Of a stretch of 64,000 bases of DNA, positions 11,240 to 24,743 are shown one piece after another. The stretch is taken from positions 1,457,032 through 1,521,031 of the forward strand of contig VCAZ01000054.1 of the NCBI GenBank assembly GCA_005784505.1. Reading direction: 5' to 3'. The notes beneath the pieces were generated by a model, which ran no database searches, was not told the origin of the DNA, and saw only the letters and a program-made list of their open reading frames with translations. The first letter of the stretch is position 1, and each line of letters opens with the position of its first letter. The stretch is from Bagarius yarrelli (taxonomy: Eukaryota; Chordata; Actinopteri; Siluriformes; Sisoridae). The position numbers and the translations under genes were made by a program.

Positions 11240-13870
11240 ATGGAGTTGACTGTGGCCCGAGGAGAAGAAGTTGTTAAAGAACCAGGATGGTTAGTAATGG
11301 CTGTGAGCATGGCGCAGTCCAAAATCACACACTTCCATACTATGTAGAAGGCAAGGGTGGGATCACCAGCACATCGTCTCTTTCCGGGGCTGGGAGAAAA
11401 CGCCCCCCTGTATTTGGCAGGAGAGAGACTGCTGCAGCTGCTGTGGGGCAGCACTGACTGTGTTGGCTGTCAGTGGAGTTTGTGTGGAAAAAAAGACGAG
11501 ACCTTGGGAATGGACAGAACAGAATCCAGAATAGTGAACCACTGCTGCAGCTTATTGTGTAATGCTTTTAATGCCTGCACCTTGACTATCCTGCAGCTTT
11601 GCACGTGTGTGTCAAACGGAGCCACTGACATCCAGAATAAAATTTTGAGGATAACGAATACAAAAAATACAAAAATGTCATACCTCAGCGTGCAAAGATC
11701 TTAACTCTAACCAAGAATGCAAACCTAACGGTATGTTTCACTGATCCATGATGTATGTGTGTGGGGTGGTTGGCTGTGTGTTAATAACAGGGAATAAGAT
11801 AATATCAAATTTTTAAGGTAATATCCTGACCTTACACAATATGATGAACTAAAATTTTACATGCTTTATATGAAAACTGTGTATTTGTTAGATGCCCCCT
11901 GGTTTTCTAGGGCCCTAAGCGTCTGCTTACCTTGATTGGTTAAATAGTAGGTGAAACTGAATATGCAAGTTGATTAGTATGTATCCTTAGTGTGCAAAGA
12001 AGAATAGTGTTTAAAATGACCCACTACTAGAGTATGCATACGATGGACACCTTACTATCCCGTGAGGCCACAGGAGAGATGACTCGTCCTATGCGGAAGT
12101 GGTGGACGGAAGTGGGGGGGGGGGGGTGAAAGTGGTGATGTGGTGCTTTAAGTATGTAAAGTAACCTGTAGTTAAATTGCACTCGTTTAACATCATTAAA
12201 AGTTAAACTTTAACCACTGTTAAATTTGAGCTGCTGTAAGCTGTGAGTATGTCACATGACAATATCGAGATGGCGGATGTGGTACATTGCATTTATACTA
12301 CCCGTAACCGTACTATGAAGAACTATTTGTTTAATTCTTAAAAGACTTTTCGGCTGGGAAGGTGTTTCAACTTGACTCAACCTGACCCCAATGACCTACC
12401 CTACATTGCATACACACACACACACACACACTGGATGTCATCATTTTATTAGACCCTTATTTGTTATGCATGATGGTTATTAAATGTAAGAAATTATTAT
12501 AAAAAAAATTAAAAATATTATTTCAGGAAAAAGAATTTAAAAAATTAGCATAAAATATTAAACCAATATCGTACAAGTCTTATATTACAGCCATTTTTTC
12601 TTTAGTTGTGCTATTAATGTCTATTGAAAAAAAAACTCCCAATAGAACTGCTTTAGCGCCCACCATTAGTGGTCAAACGCCTATAGGTGCCACCAGATTT
12701 CCAACGCCTCCTGACGTTGTCTAAACGCTGAGAATCACTAACCTAAACAATTACTGATGCAGTGGAAAGATCCAGTGTAATATCAAGAGCACAAACACAG
12801 CAGGGTTCGGACTGACAGAAAAATCTGCCCTGTAATAATAAAGGTTCTCGATGAAACTAAGTTTTCATACACTTTATCAGCGGAGATCCAACAAGCAGAA
12901 AATAAAGTCATGGAGAAATCAGAAGCTGCATCCCAAACTTTTAGAGAGAGAACAGCATCAACACAGAGGCTGCATCTAAAAGTGCATACCTTTATACTAT
13001 AAAGTATGTGATTCTGAGTATAGGAGAGAAGTATAGATGAATACACCAGGAGAAAAGTCCTGGATGATGTCATACTTTCACCCAGATTCTCAAGTTTGCA
13101 TGGGATAATGCTTCATTCAAGTTAGATATTAGTTTGCATAGTACTCCTATCTATACTATATACAATGATCAGGAAGTACATACTTATATAAATGTGGTAT
13201 ATAATCAGATCAGCTCACAATATAATTGCAATCAGGTCACCTCACAAAATTTTATATTAACTATTGCTTTTAATTGTCTGTTATTCTGGTTAGACATTAA
13301 TAAAATGTAACCTTGTGTTATATAAGCATAATCAATAAAATGTGCATTCTTTATTTCACACTTCGTCTGATTCTTGATGTTAAAATAATTAAATTTTATG
13401 GCCTGTCGTCTGATGATCCATGTGGGTCCCTACCCCTGTTTACATGCAAACTTTTTTCCTCATTACAACTGAAATCATTCCGATTGAAATATTCGGGTTG
13501 GGGGTTTACATGTGATGTGATTTATTCTAAACTGGTGTCTGTATGTGCCTATGCTTTCAGTCGGAATAATTTTGTGACATGCACAGCTTTTATGTGACTG
13601 CATTAATTTTATGTCTTGTGTTTTCAGTCGTGTAAAGATGAGCGGCGTATCACTTTATTACTCTAGTTATAGGAAATGTTGCTTCTAAGCATGTCAGTAT
13701 GTGCTGTTTCTGAAATATTTTACGAAATGACAAATTGCGAGAAGCTAAGCTTTTCTATAGAGGTCGAACATGGGACATTAAAAAAGGCATAAACAAGGTT
13801 TATCCAGTTTATTTTAACTGGTCTGGGCATTTTCATTCTGGTTAAGGTGTTTAAATAAAGCATCCCCTTT
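11240..13870. other. Intergenic region without recognisable genes
   Basis: Mixed AT-rich sequence with a short poly(G) near 12115-12126 and an (AC)n run near 12414-12431. Several small ORFs exist but none has family features or codon-like structure. Nothing beyond simple repeats could be supported. Confidence 0.5.
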
Positions 13871-13874
13871 TAGG

Positions 13875-14332
13875 CTAGTGACGTCTCATTCGCTGCAGTT
13901 TTTTACGGCTTTTATTTTGAAAATGTGCTGCAGCGCCCTTTAGCATTCGTGTCTGACGTTCGGCCAACAGACAATAGAATGAGGCTTTTATTTTGAAATA
14001 CGTTAGAGACCAGGAAGTGCTTTTGGAAGAGCTTTCTATTAGTACAAACAGCTTTTTTTTTCAGTGCAGGCTCGAGCTGAGCGTTTCTGCTGAACAGCGG
14101 TGTGTTGAAGGTTTGAAGGTGAGGAGCATTGATGGAGCTGAAGCTGGAGTTAATCATGTTAATGTTAAGGTCAGTATTAAGGAGAAGATTCTAACAGCGC
14201 GAGGTGAATGTCGGCTTCCTGTCAGGAACGTCACTGAAAGCAGTGAAGAGGAAATGAGCGCTTTATAAAAGAGCAGCAACGCGGACTGGACTGGGATCCA
14301 CTGGGATCTACTGTTTATTTCTTCATGCCACA
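13875..14332 (+). promoter_or_regulatory. dop1a: Presumptive dop1a promoter and first non-coding exon
   Basis: A CRE-like TGACGTCT lies at 13879-13886. A TATA-like TATAAAA at 14264-14270 is followed about 30 bp later by a possible start and a donor CACA|GTAAGG at 14333. The first coding exon is reached through an acceptor at 14940-14941. The 91-codon ORF across 13993-14268 lies upstream of the TATA box and has no family resemblance. Assignment is positional. Confidence 0.35.
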
Positions 14333-14499
14333 GTAAGGAGCATTAACACGAACGAGGCCAACCTCAAACATCCATGAGCAGTAAAAACAACAAAAGCAAT
14401 AATAATCATCATAATAATTATGAATTATCCTAGTAATGTGTGTATGTGTATTTGATCTAATGTTGGTCTCTGTGATCAGATAGTGTTTAGATAGTGATC

Positions 14500-14735
14500 T
14501 GTATTCACACTGTGGTTACACTGTGACTAGACTGTGTTCAGACTGTGATCAGACTGCAATCGGATTGTATTTAGACTGTGATTAGACTGTGATTGGATTG
14601 CGTTTAGGCTGTGATCGGACTGTGATCAGGCTGTTTTTAGGCTGTGATCAGACTGTGTTCAGGCTGTGATCAGACTGTGTTTAGGCTGTGATCAGACTGT
14701 GTTCAGGCTGTGATCAGACTGTGATTAGTCAGTGC
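14500..14735 (+). repeat. Minisatellite in dop1a leader intron
   Basis: Tandem units of about 10-11 bases, mostly in 22-base pairs, built on GACTGTGATCA and GGCTGTGTTCA-like words. Non-coding. Confidence 0.85.
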
Positions 14736-14882
14736 TCTGAAACACTGTGACATCAATACTTGAATAAGTAATTGAGATGAATCGCAGCACTGGTGTAAAA
14801 TTACAGGTTCATTAAAATTTCAGTTAAAAGATTAAATATCTTTTATCTCATTTAATGGAAGTTTAGTTACATAACACTCCTG

Positions 14883-14885
<3 letters not shown>

Positions 14886-14918
<33 letters not shown>
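14886..14918 (+). repeat. (GT)n microsatellite before the dop1a start exon
   Basis: A GT dinucleotide run of about 32 bases ends some 25 bases before the dop1a start codon, within the splice acceptor region of the first coding exon. Confidence 0.85.
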
Positions 14919-14919
<1 letters not shown>

Positions 14920-14942
14920 CCAGTGTGTTATAGTGTGTTAGG

Positions 14943-16890
14943 ATGAACACAGAGGAAGTGGAGCTGCTCAGTGACTCTAAGTACAGGAACTATGTGGCGG
15001 CGGTGGATAAAGCACTGAAGAACTTTGAGTACTCCAGCGAGTGGGCAGATCTCATCTCAGCTCTTGGAAAACTCAACAAGGTGTCTGCCTGCCTGCCTGT
15101 CTGTCTGTCTGTCTGTCTGTTACACTCTTCATTTTTCTCACATTCTGTCTTACTGTCATTACATCTTTTTATCTGTTTCTCCCGCACACAGTCTGTCTGT
15201 CTTTACATCCTTTTGTCTGTTTGTCTGCCACTCTTTCTGTCTCTTTGTCCTCACATCCAGCTGTCATTCTCTGTCTCTTACACTTTTTTCTGTCTTTACA
15301 CCTTTTGAGTTTCTGCCTGTGTCTCTCTTTACACCTTCCGTGTGTCTGCCTGTCTCTCTGTCTCTTTGTCATTACGTCACTTTGTCTGCCTCTATGTCGG
15401 TCTCCCTGTCTCTCTTACTCTCAGTGTCCTTGCATCCATCTGTCCATTTGTTTCTCTGTCTTTATGTCTTAATCTTTGCAGTCACTGTCTCCTATCTATC
15501 TCGCTCGCACTCTTTCTGTCTCTTCGTCTTTACATCCATCTGTCTAAATCTGTTTCTTACACTCTCTTTGTCTGTCTCTCCCTAAATCTATTTGTTTGTC
15601 TGCCCCCTCCCTTTTCTGTTTCTTGTTTTTTACATCTGTCTGTCTTTCTGTCTTGCTCACACTGTCTTAAAAATCTTATATTAGAAAAATGAAGACGTAC
15701 TCAGAATATATATGGTTGGACCGTTTGCTGGCTTTTAATACTTTTTTTTATCTTTTATTTATCTAAGGTTCTTCAGAACAACGCCAAGTACCAGGTGGTT
15801 CCCCGGAAGTTGACAATTGGGAAGCGTTTGGCTCAGTGTCTTCATCCGGCACTGCCCAGCGGAGTTCACCGCAAAGCTTTGGAGACGTACGAGATCATCT
15901 TCAAAATCATCGGCTCCAAACGTCTCGCCAAGGACCTGTTTCTCTATAGGTACACAAACACACACACACACACACAAAGTTCTATAAAGATCGGATCAGA
16001 TCATGTGACCTGTAAGTCTCGCACATCACCTCACTTTTATTTCCTGATGTCTACGTCCCAATTGATCAGCCTATTGAACATCAAAACGTCTATCACTAAA
16101 CGATAAGGTGAGCAAAAGTATTAGGACAGACAGATGTTTGAAATGGACGTAAGACATGCACCCGGAGACTGCATGACATTAGACAGCTGTGCTTTTTATC
16201 CAGGTGTTGTCTGTTACTGCTTCAGCTCTGCTCACTGCCATCAGGCTAAAACCCTCCACTCCCCCCTGATGAAGTTGTGTAATTAAGCTGCTCTTGATTG
16301 TTGTTTTCTGATTTAGGGATGTATTTTGTGGTGTGGTGTGTGTTTAAAGTTATTTAACGTGTGTGTGTTTTGTCACCAGCTCTGGACTTTTCCCCCTGCT
16401 TTCTAATGCCTCCATGTCGGTGAAGCCTGTGCTGTTGGGTCTGTATGAGATGTTTTATCTTCCCCTGGGGAAAACACTGAAGCCGGGACTGCAGGGCTTC
16501 CTAACTGGTGTACTGCCCGGCCTGGAGGAAGGTTCCGACTACCACGACAGGTCAGAACTGCTCGCACACGTTTAAAAGACGTTTCTTCGATCTTTATTTC
16601 ATAAGCTCTGTCTTTGTCATGTTGTCCCCTGCAGAACAAATGCTTTGCTGGAAAAAGTGGCATCGGCAGTGGAGCAGTCGGTGTTCTATAGCGCCCTCTG
16701 GGGGAGCATCCTGACCAGCGGTTCAGTCAGACTGCCGGCTATCAGCTTTGTCCTCCTGCATCTCAACCGCAAACTGTCCATGGAGGACCAGCTGTACATC
16801 ATCGGCAGCGACATCGAACTGATGGTGAAAAACAGCGAAGAAAAACACTAAACCTACACAAACCAGTTACACACCAACTGCTACATGTGT

Positions 16891-16932
<42 letters not shown>

Positions 16933-19900
16933 TGTGTGTGTTTGTGTGTGTGTGCAGGTGGAGGCAGTCAGTACATCTGTTCAGGACTCTAGTGTGTTAG
17001 TTCAAAGGAGTACACTCGACCTCATACTCTTCTGCTTCCCTTTCCACATGAGTCAGGTACACACACACCAACACACACACACACACACCACAAACTCACA
17101 CTGTTTACATTTATTATAATATAATAATATATATGTCTTTGTCTCTGTCCTCTTTCTCTCGGTCTCTCTCTCTCGCTCTCTCTCTCTCTCTTTCTCTCTC
17201 TGTCTCTCTCTCCCCCTCTGTCTCTTTCCCTCTCTGTCTGTCCCTCTTTTTGTGTCTCTCTATCTCTCTCTCTCTCTGTCCCCCCACCACCATCTGTCCT
17301 CTCCCTTTGTCTGTCTGTCAGGCAACTCGTCCTGATATGATTCGAATCCTCTCTGCAGCACTGCATGTTGTCCTCAGAAGAGACATGTCACTGAACCGGA
17401 GACTGTACGCATGGCTACTGGGTAAGTAAATACACACACACACAGACACACCCACACACACACACACAGACACATACAAGTGTGATATTAACTGCATAAC
17501 CACCATTCTTTCAGGTGTTAAACATTAAGTTAACCGGTAAATCTCCCATTAATGATCTGATTAATAATCCTATTATTGTCATTAATCTCTTATTAATGAT
17601 CTCATTGATTTTAGTAATCTCTTATTACTCTATCTATCATTATAATATCAGAAATCTCTTATTACTCTATCATTATAATATCAGAAATCCTCTTATCTAT
17701 CATTATAATTTCAGTTATAATCTCTTATTACTCTATTATTCAGTATCATTATAATTTCAGTATCATTAAATCAGTAAATCTCTTAGAGTAATAAGAGATT
17801 ACTGAAATTATAATGATAATAAGAGTAATAGAGATTTCTGATATTATAATGATAGAGTAATAAGAGATTACTGAAATTATAATGATAGAGTAATAAGAGA
17901 TTACTGAAATTAATAATGATTGAGTAATAAAGATTATAAAAAAAAAAAACTGAAATTATAATGATAGAGTAATAAGTGATTACTGAAATTATAATGATAG
18001 AGTATAAGAGATTTCTGATATTAATAATGATAGAGTAATAAGAGATTACTGAAATTATAATGATAGAGTAATAAGAAGATTACTGAAATTATAATGGATA
18101 GATTAATAAGAGATTACTGAAATTATAATGATAGAGTAATATCATTATAATTTCAGTAATCTCTTATATACTCCTATCATTATGAATTTCGTAATCTCTT
18201 ATTACTCTATCATTATAATTTCAGTAATCTCTTATTACTCTATCATTATTAATTTCAGTAATCTCTTATTACTCTATCATTATTATATTAGTAATCTCTT
18301 ATTACTCTATCATTATGAATTTCATAATCTCTTATTTCTCTATCATTATGATATTAGTAATCTCTTATTACTTCTATCATTATAATTTCAGTAATCTTTT
18401 TTATTTCTCTATCATTATGATATCAGTAATCTCTTATTACTCTCATTATAATATCAGAAATCTCTTATTACTCTATCATTATAATTTCAGTAATCTCTTA
18501 TTTCTCTATCATTATGATATTAGTAATCTCTTATTACTCTAATCATTATAATTTCAGTAATCTCTTATTACTCTATTATTATAATTTCAGTAATCTCTTA
18601 TTACCTATCATTATAATTTCAGTAATCTCTTATTACTCATCATTATATTTGTTTCAGTAATCTCTATTACTTACTCTATCATTATAATTTCAGTATCTCT
18701 TATTACTCTAATCATTATAATTTTCAGTAATCTCTTATTACTCTACATACTAATCATAATCTGCTTATTACTCTATCAGGATTTTCATTAATCTCTTATT
18801 ACTCTATCATATATTTTCAGTAATCTCTTGAGTAATAAGAGATTACTGAATTATAATGATAGAGTAATACGAGATTTCGATATTATAATGAGAGTAAATA
18901 AGAGATTCATTATAATGATAGATATAAGAGATTTCTGATATTATAGATAGAGTAATAAGAGATTACTGAATATTATAATGATAGAGATTTCCTGAATTAT
19001 AATGATAGATAATAGAGATTACTGAAATTATAATGATAGAGAAATAAGAGATTACTGAAATTATAATGATAGAGTAATAAGAGATTACTATTACTGATAT
19101 ATATTAATAGATTACTGAATTATAGTAGAGTAAAAGGATACGAAATTATAATGATAGAGAAATAAAGATTAACTGAAATTATAATAGAGTATAAAGATTT
19201 ACTGAAATTAATAATGAATAGAGTATAAGAGATTACTGAAATTATAAGAGAGGTAATACTGATAGAGTAATAAGAGATTACTGAAATTATAATATCTCTA
19301 GTACTAAGAGATTATAATTTCAGTAAATCTCTTATTACTCTATTATTATAATTTCATATCTCTTATTACTCTAATTCATCATTATAATATCAGAAATCTC
19401 TTATTACTCTATCATATATTTTCAGTAATCTCTTTTATTACTCTATCATTATATAGTAATTTTATTACTCATATTATGTAATCTCTTATTACTCTATCTT
19501 ATTATAATATTTTCAGTAATCTCTTATTATCTCTTATTACTCTAATCTCTATTATTACTTAATTTCAGTAATCTCTATAACTGTATAATTACAGTAATCT
19601 TATTACTCTATCATATATTATTTCAGTAATCTCTTTATTATCTATAATTTCTAATGATGATTACTGAAATTATAATGATAGAGTAATAAGAGATTACTGA
19701 AATATTACTTAATGATAGATTAATACTCTATATTATAAATGATTATAATTTCAGTAATCTCTTATTACTCTATTATTATAATTTTCAGTAATCTCTTATT
19801 ACTCTATTATTATATTCAGTAATCTCTTATTACTCCTCATATCGAAATAATAGAATCTCTTTATTACTCTATCATTATAATTTCAGTAATCTCTTATTAC

Positions 19901-22900
19901 TCTATATGTATTTCGTAATCTCTTATTATCTATCATTATAATTTCAGAAATCTCTTATTACTCTATCATTATAATTTCAGTAATCTCTTATTACTCTATC
20001 ATTATAATTTCAGTAATCTCTTATTACTCTATTATTATAATTTCAGTAATCTCTTATCTATATAGATTTCTCATTATCTCTTTATTATAATTTCAGTATC
20101 TCTTATTACTCTATCATTATAATTCAGTCAGTATCTCTTATAATCAGTATCTCTATTACTCTATCATCATTTAGATTTAATCATTATACTCGGTATATTT
20201 CGTAATCTCTTATTACTCTATCATTATAATTTCAGTAATCTTTTATTTCTCTATTATTATAATTTCAGTAATCTCTAATCATTATATCAGAACTCTTATC
20301 ATTATATAATTTCAGTAATCTCTTCATTATTAGTAATCTCTATCATCATATAATTTCAGTAATTTCATTACTCATGTAATCTCTTATTAATCTCTATTAT
20401 TCTCTTAGTACTTATTATTATAATGTAATCATTATAATTTCAGTAATCTCTTATTACTCTATCATCTATAATTTTCACTTCAGTAATCTCTTATTTCTAA
20501 TCTATCTCTTATTATGATATTAGTAATCTCTTATTACTCTATCATTATAATTTCAGTAATCTCTTATTACTCTATCATTATAATTTCAGTAATCTCTTAT
20601 TACTGTATCATTATAATTTCAGTAATCTCTTCTATTACTCTATTATAATTTTAGTAATCTTTTATTTCTCTATCATTATAATATAGGTAATCTCCTATTT
20701 CTCTCATTATAATCTCTTTTATTTCTCTATCATTATAATCTCAGTAATCTCTTTTTTTCTAATTCTCTATCATTATAATATCAGAAATCTCTTATTTCTC
20801 TATCATTATATTATAATTAATTCAGTAATCTCTTATGCTCTATCTATCATATATTTCAGTAATTTACTCTTATTACTCTATTTCCATTATAATTTCAGTA
20901 ATCTCTTATTACTCTATTATAATTGCATTTATACTCTATTTTATTTCAGTAATCTCTTATTACTCTATTATTATAATTTCAGTAATCTCTTATTACTATC
21001 TATTATTATAATTTCAGTAATCTCTTATTTCTCTATCATTATGATATTAGTAATCTCTTATTACTTATTACTCTATTATTATATTATTTCAGTAATCTCT
21101 TATTACTCTATACTCTATTATTATAATTTCAGTAATCACTTATTACTCTATTATCATTATGCATTATAATTTCAGTAATCTCTTATTACTCTCTATCAAT
21201 TATATTTCAGTAATCTCTTATTTCTCTATCATTAATGATTTAGTAATCTCTTATTACTCTATCTCTATCATTATAATTTCAGTAATCTCTTATTCCTCTA
21301 TCATTATGAGATTAGTATCTCTTATTACTCTATCATTATAATTTCAGTAATCTCTTATTCTCTATCATTATAATTTCAGTAATCTCTATTACTCTATCAT
21401 TATAATTTCAGTAATCTCTTATATCTCATTATAATTTCAGTAATCTCTTATTACTATCATATAATTTCAGTAATCTCTTATTTTACTCTATTATAATTTT
21501 AGTAATCTTTTATTTCTCTATCATTATAATATAGGTAATCTCCTATTTCTCTCATTATAATCTCTTTTATTTCTCTATCATTATAATCTCAGTAATCTCT
21601 TTTATTTCTCTATCATTATAATATCAGAAATCTCTTATTTCTCTATCATTATAATTTCAGTAATCTTTATTTACTCTATCATTATAATTTCAGTAATCTC
21701 TTATTACTCTTTATTATAATTTTCAGTAATCTCTATTACTCTATCATTATAATTTTCAGTAATCTTCTTATTACTCAATATTATATTTCAGTAATCTCGC
21801 TTATTACTCTATTATTATAATTTCAGTAATCTCTTATATTCTCTAATCATTATGTATCTCTTATTTCTCTATCATTAGATATTAGTAATCTCTTATTACT
21901 CTATTATTATAATTTTAATCATTATTATCTCTTATTATCTTATTATTATAATTCTTTAACTCTATTATTTCAGTAATCTCTACTTATTACTCTATCATTA
22001 TAATTTCAGTAATCTCTTATTACTCTATTATAATTTAGTAATCTTTTATTTCTCTATCATTTATAATATAGGTAATCTCCTATTTCTCATCTCTCATATA
22101 ATCTCTTTTAGTTTCTCTATCATTATAATATCAGAAATCTCTTTTTATTTCTCTATCATTATAATATCAGAATCTCTTATTACTCTATCAATTATAATTT
22201 CAGTAATCTTTTATTTCTCTATCGTTATAATTTCAGTAATCTCTTATTACTCTATCGTTATTATCTGATCAATTTTGAAAACCATTAGCAAATAATAATG
22301 TGTGTGTTACAGCGGTGTGTTGTGTGTGTTACAGCGTTGTGTGTGTTACAGCGGTGTGTTGTGTGTGTTACAGCGGCGTGTTGTGTGTGTTACAAAAAGT
22401 GTTTTGCAGCGTTGTGTGGTGTGTGTTTCAGTTGTGTGCTGTGTGTTGCAGTTGTGTGTTGGGTGTGTTACAGCATTGTGTGCTACAGCAGCTGTATGTG
22501 TATAACATTGGTGTTGTGCATGTTACAGCAGTGTGTTGCAGTGTTGTGCGTGTTACACCGGTGTGTGTCGTGCGTGTTACACAGGTGTGTGTTGTGCTTG
22601 TTACACAAGTTTTCTGTGTTATTCACCTTATGTTAATAACACAGTTCTGAATTGTTTATAACACTTTAATGAATGCTGCAGTCTCACACATCTCTGTTCA
22701 TCTTGCGTTTACCTGCAAATCGTGGCGGGGAATGGGCTAACGGTAAGAATGTGTGTGTGTGTGTTTAACTAATTTATTAAGAATAAGCATAAGTATGTTT
22801 AAAAATAAAAAAAAGGTCATTTATTCAATTCTGTGCAGTAACTGTGTGTGTGTGTGCAGGTTTTGACAACAACGGTGTGAAAACAGGTCCCAAAAACAGC

Positions 22901-23156
22901 CGTCTAAGTAACTCGGAGGAACATGCAACACACTACTTTAATACCTACTCGAAAGATCTGCTGGTGCAGGTGTGTGTTTTACACAACACATTACACCTCA
23001 TACACATCACACATCACACACACTATACACAACACATTATACACAAAACACAACAGAACATATTACACACAACACAGAAACATCACATTTGCAGTGTCTC
23101 TACTTATATGCAATCCACTAATTTTTTCTATTTAATAATTATAGCTGCCAATCAGA

Positions 23157-23194
<38 letters not shown>

Positions 23195-23847
23195 GGCAAT
23201 GGTTGGGATTCTGCAAGGAAAAGCTCGGGGTGGTGAGGAGGAGAGTGCGCTGATGCATGACCTGAAACCATTCCGCATTCTCATCAGTTTACTGGACAAA
23301 CCTGAGCTTGGTATATACACACACATACACACACACACACATAATCCCCCCCCCCCACACACACACAGTTGCTTTAATATCCCTTCTCACTCCTGTGTTT
23401 GTGTGTGTTTAGGTCCTGCTATCTTGGAGGACGTTCTGATTGAAGTGTTCAGGACTTTACACACTCAGTGCCGAGCTGAACTGGACCTGCAGAACCAGAG
23501 CCCCTTCAGCAAGGACCAGACCCAACTCAGCAGGTAGAGCAAACACCTGGCAACAAACACCACCACAACAGCAATTACACCCAGTAACCTCCACCACCAC
23601 AATCACAACACACGGAAACAACCACCACAACAGCAATCACACCCAGTAACCAGATTCGCAACAACCGCCACAACACCCGGCAACAACCATCGCAACAGCA
23701 ATCACACCCGGAAACCACCACCACAACCACCACTAAAACCACAAACATAACAACAACAACCACTACAACAACCAAAACCAACATAACAACAGACACAACA
23801 AAAGCAGCACTGTTTTATTTTGAACTTCAAATGTGTTGTTTGTTCTA

Positions 23848-23882
<35 letters not shown>

Positions 23883-24696
23883 TTACAGTAAACTTAGAGA
23901 GAATAAGCGCACAGCTGAGCTGATCAAAACGGCGAACCTGCTATTCAACTCCTTTGAGCCGTACTACATGTGGGATTACATTGCCCGTTGGTTCGAGGAC
24001 AGCTGCAGGTGTGTGAGAACCCTTAGTGTGGTGTGATGAAAGTATGTGAGAACCCTTAGTGTGGTGCTGATGAAGGTGTGAGAACCCTCACTGTGGTGCT
24101 GATGAAGGTGTGAGAACCCTCACTGTGGTGCTGATGAAAGTGTGAGAACCCTCACTGTGGTGCTGATGGAGGTGTGTGAGAACCCTCAATGTGGTGCTGA
24201 TGGAGGTGTGTGAGAACCCTCAGTGTGGTGCTGATGGAGGTGTGTGAGAACCCTTAGTGCGGTGGTGATGGAGGTGTGTGAGAACCCTTAGTGCGGTGGT
24301 GATGGAGGTGTGTGAGAACCCTCAGTGTGGTGATGATGGAGGTGTGTGAGAACCCTTAGTGTGGAGGTGTATAAAAATGTTTGTTGATTCTCCGTGCAGA
24401 AAAACGCAAAGTGGATCATCTGCTCCGCACCTGTCGCTGTTTGAGTTCTGTCAGCTCGTGGACTTCCTGTTAGACATTGTGTCTCTGGTGAGCCGAAGGA
24501 CTTCACCACTTACACAAACACACACACACACGACTCCTGATGTGTGTAATTGTACTCAGCTGCTCTTTTTCAGCTTTTCGGAACTTTTTTATTCACAAAT
24601 TTCTCAGAGGGATTTAAAAGAATTGAAGTTTGTGAATAAATTTCTTTATCATATGTTTTCTGTCCATGTGCTTGACTCTTTCTGCTGAACACTTCT

Positions 24697-24743
<47 letters not shown>

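Noticed and set aside
13993..14268. 91-codon ORF upstream of dop1a
   Set aside because: Lies before the TATA-like box, has no recognisable motif and cannot be joined in frame to the dop1a start exon convincingly.
17515..22270. CRISPR-like regular repeats
   Set aside because: Units are contiguous without unique spacers, the genome is a vertebrate, and there are no cas genes.
23199..23537. Single ORFs crossing dop1a exon-intron borders
   Set aside because: They read through GT donors into AC repeats; the true frame is the spliced one.
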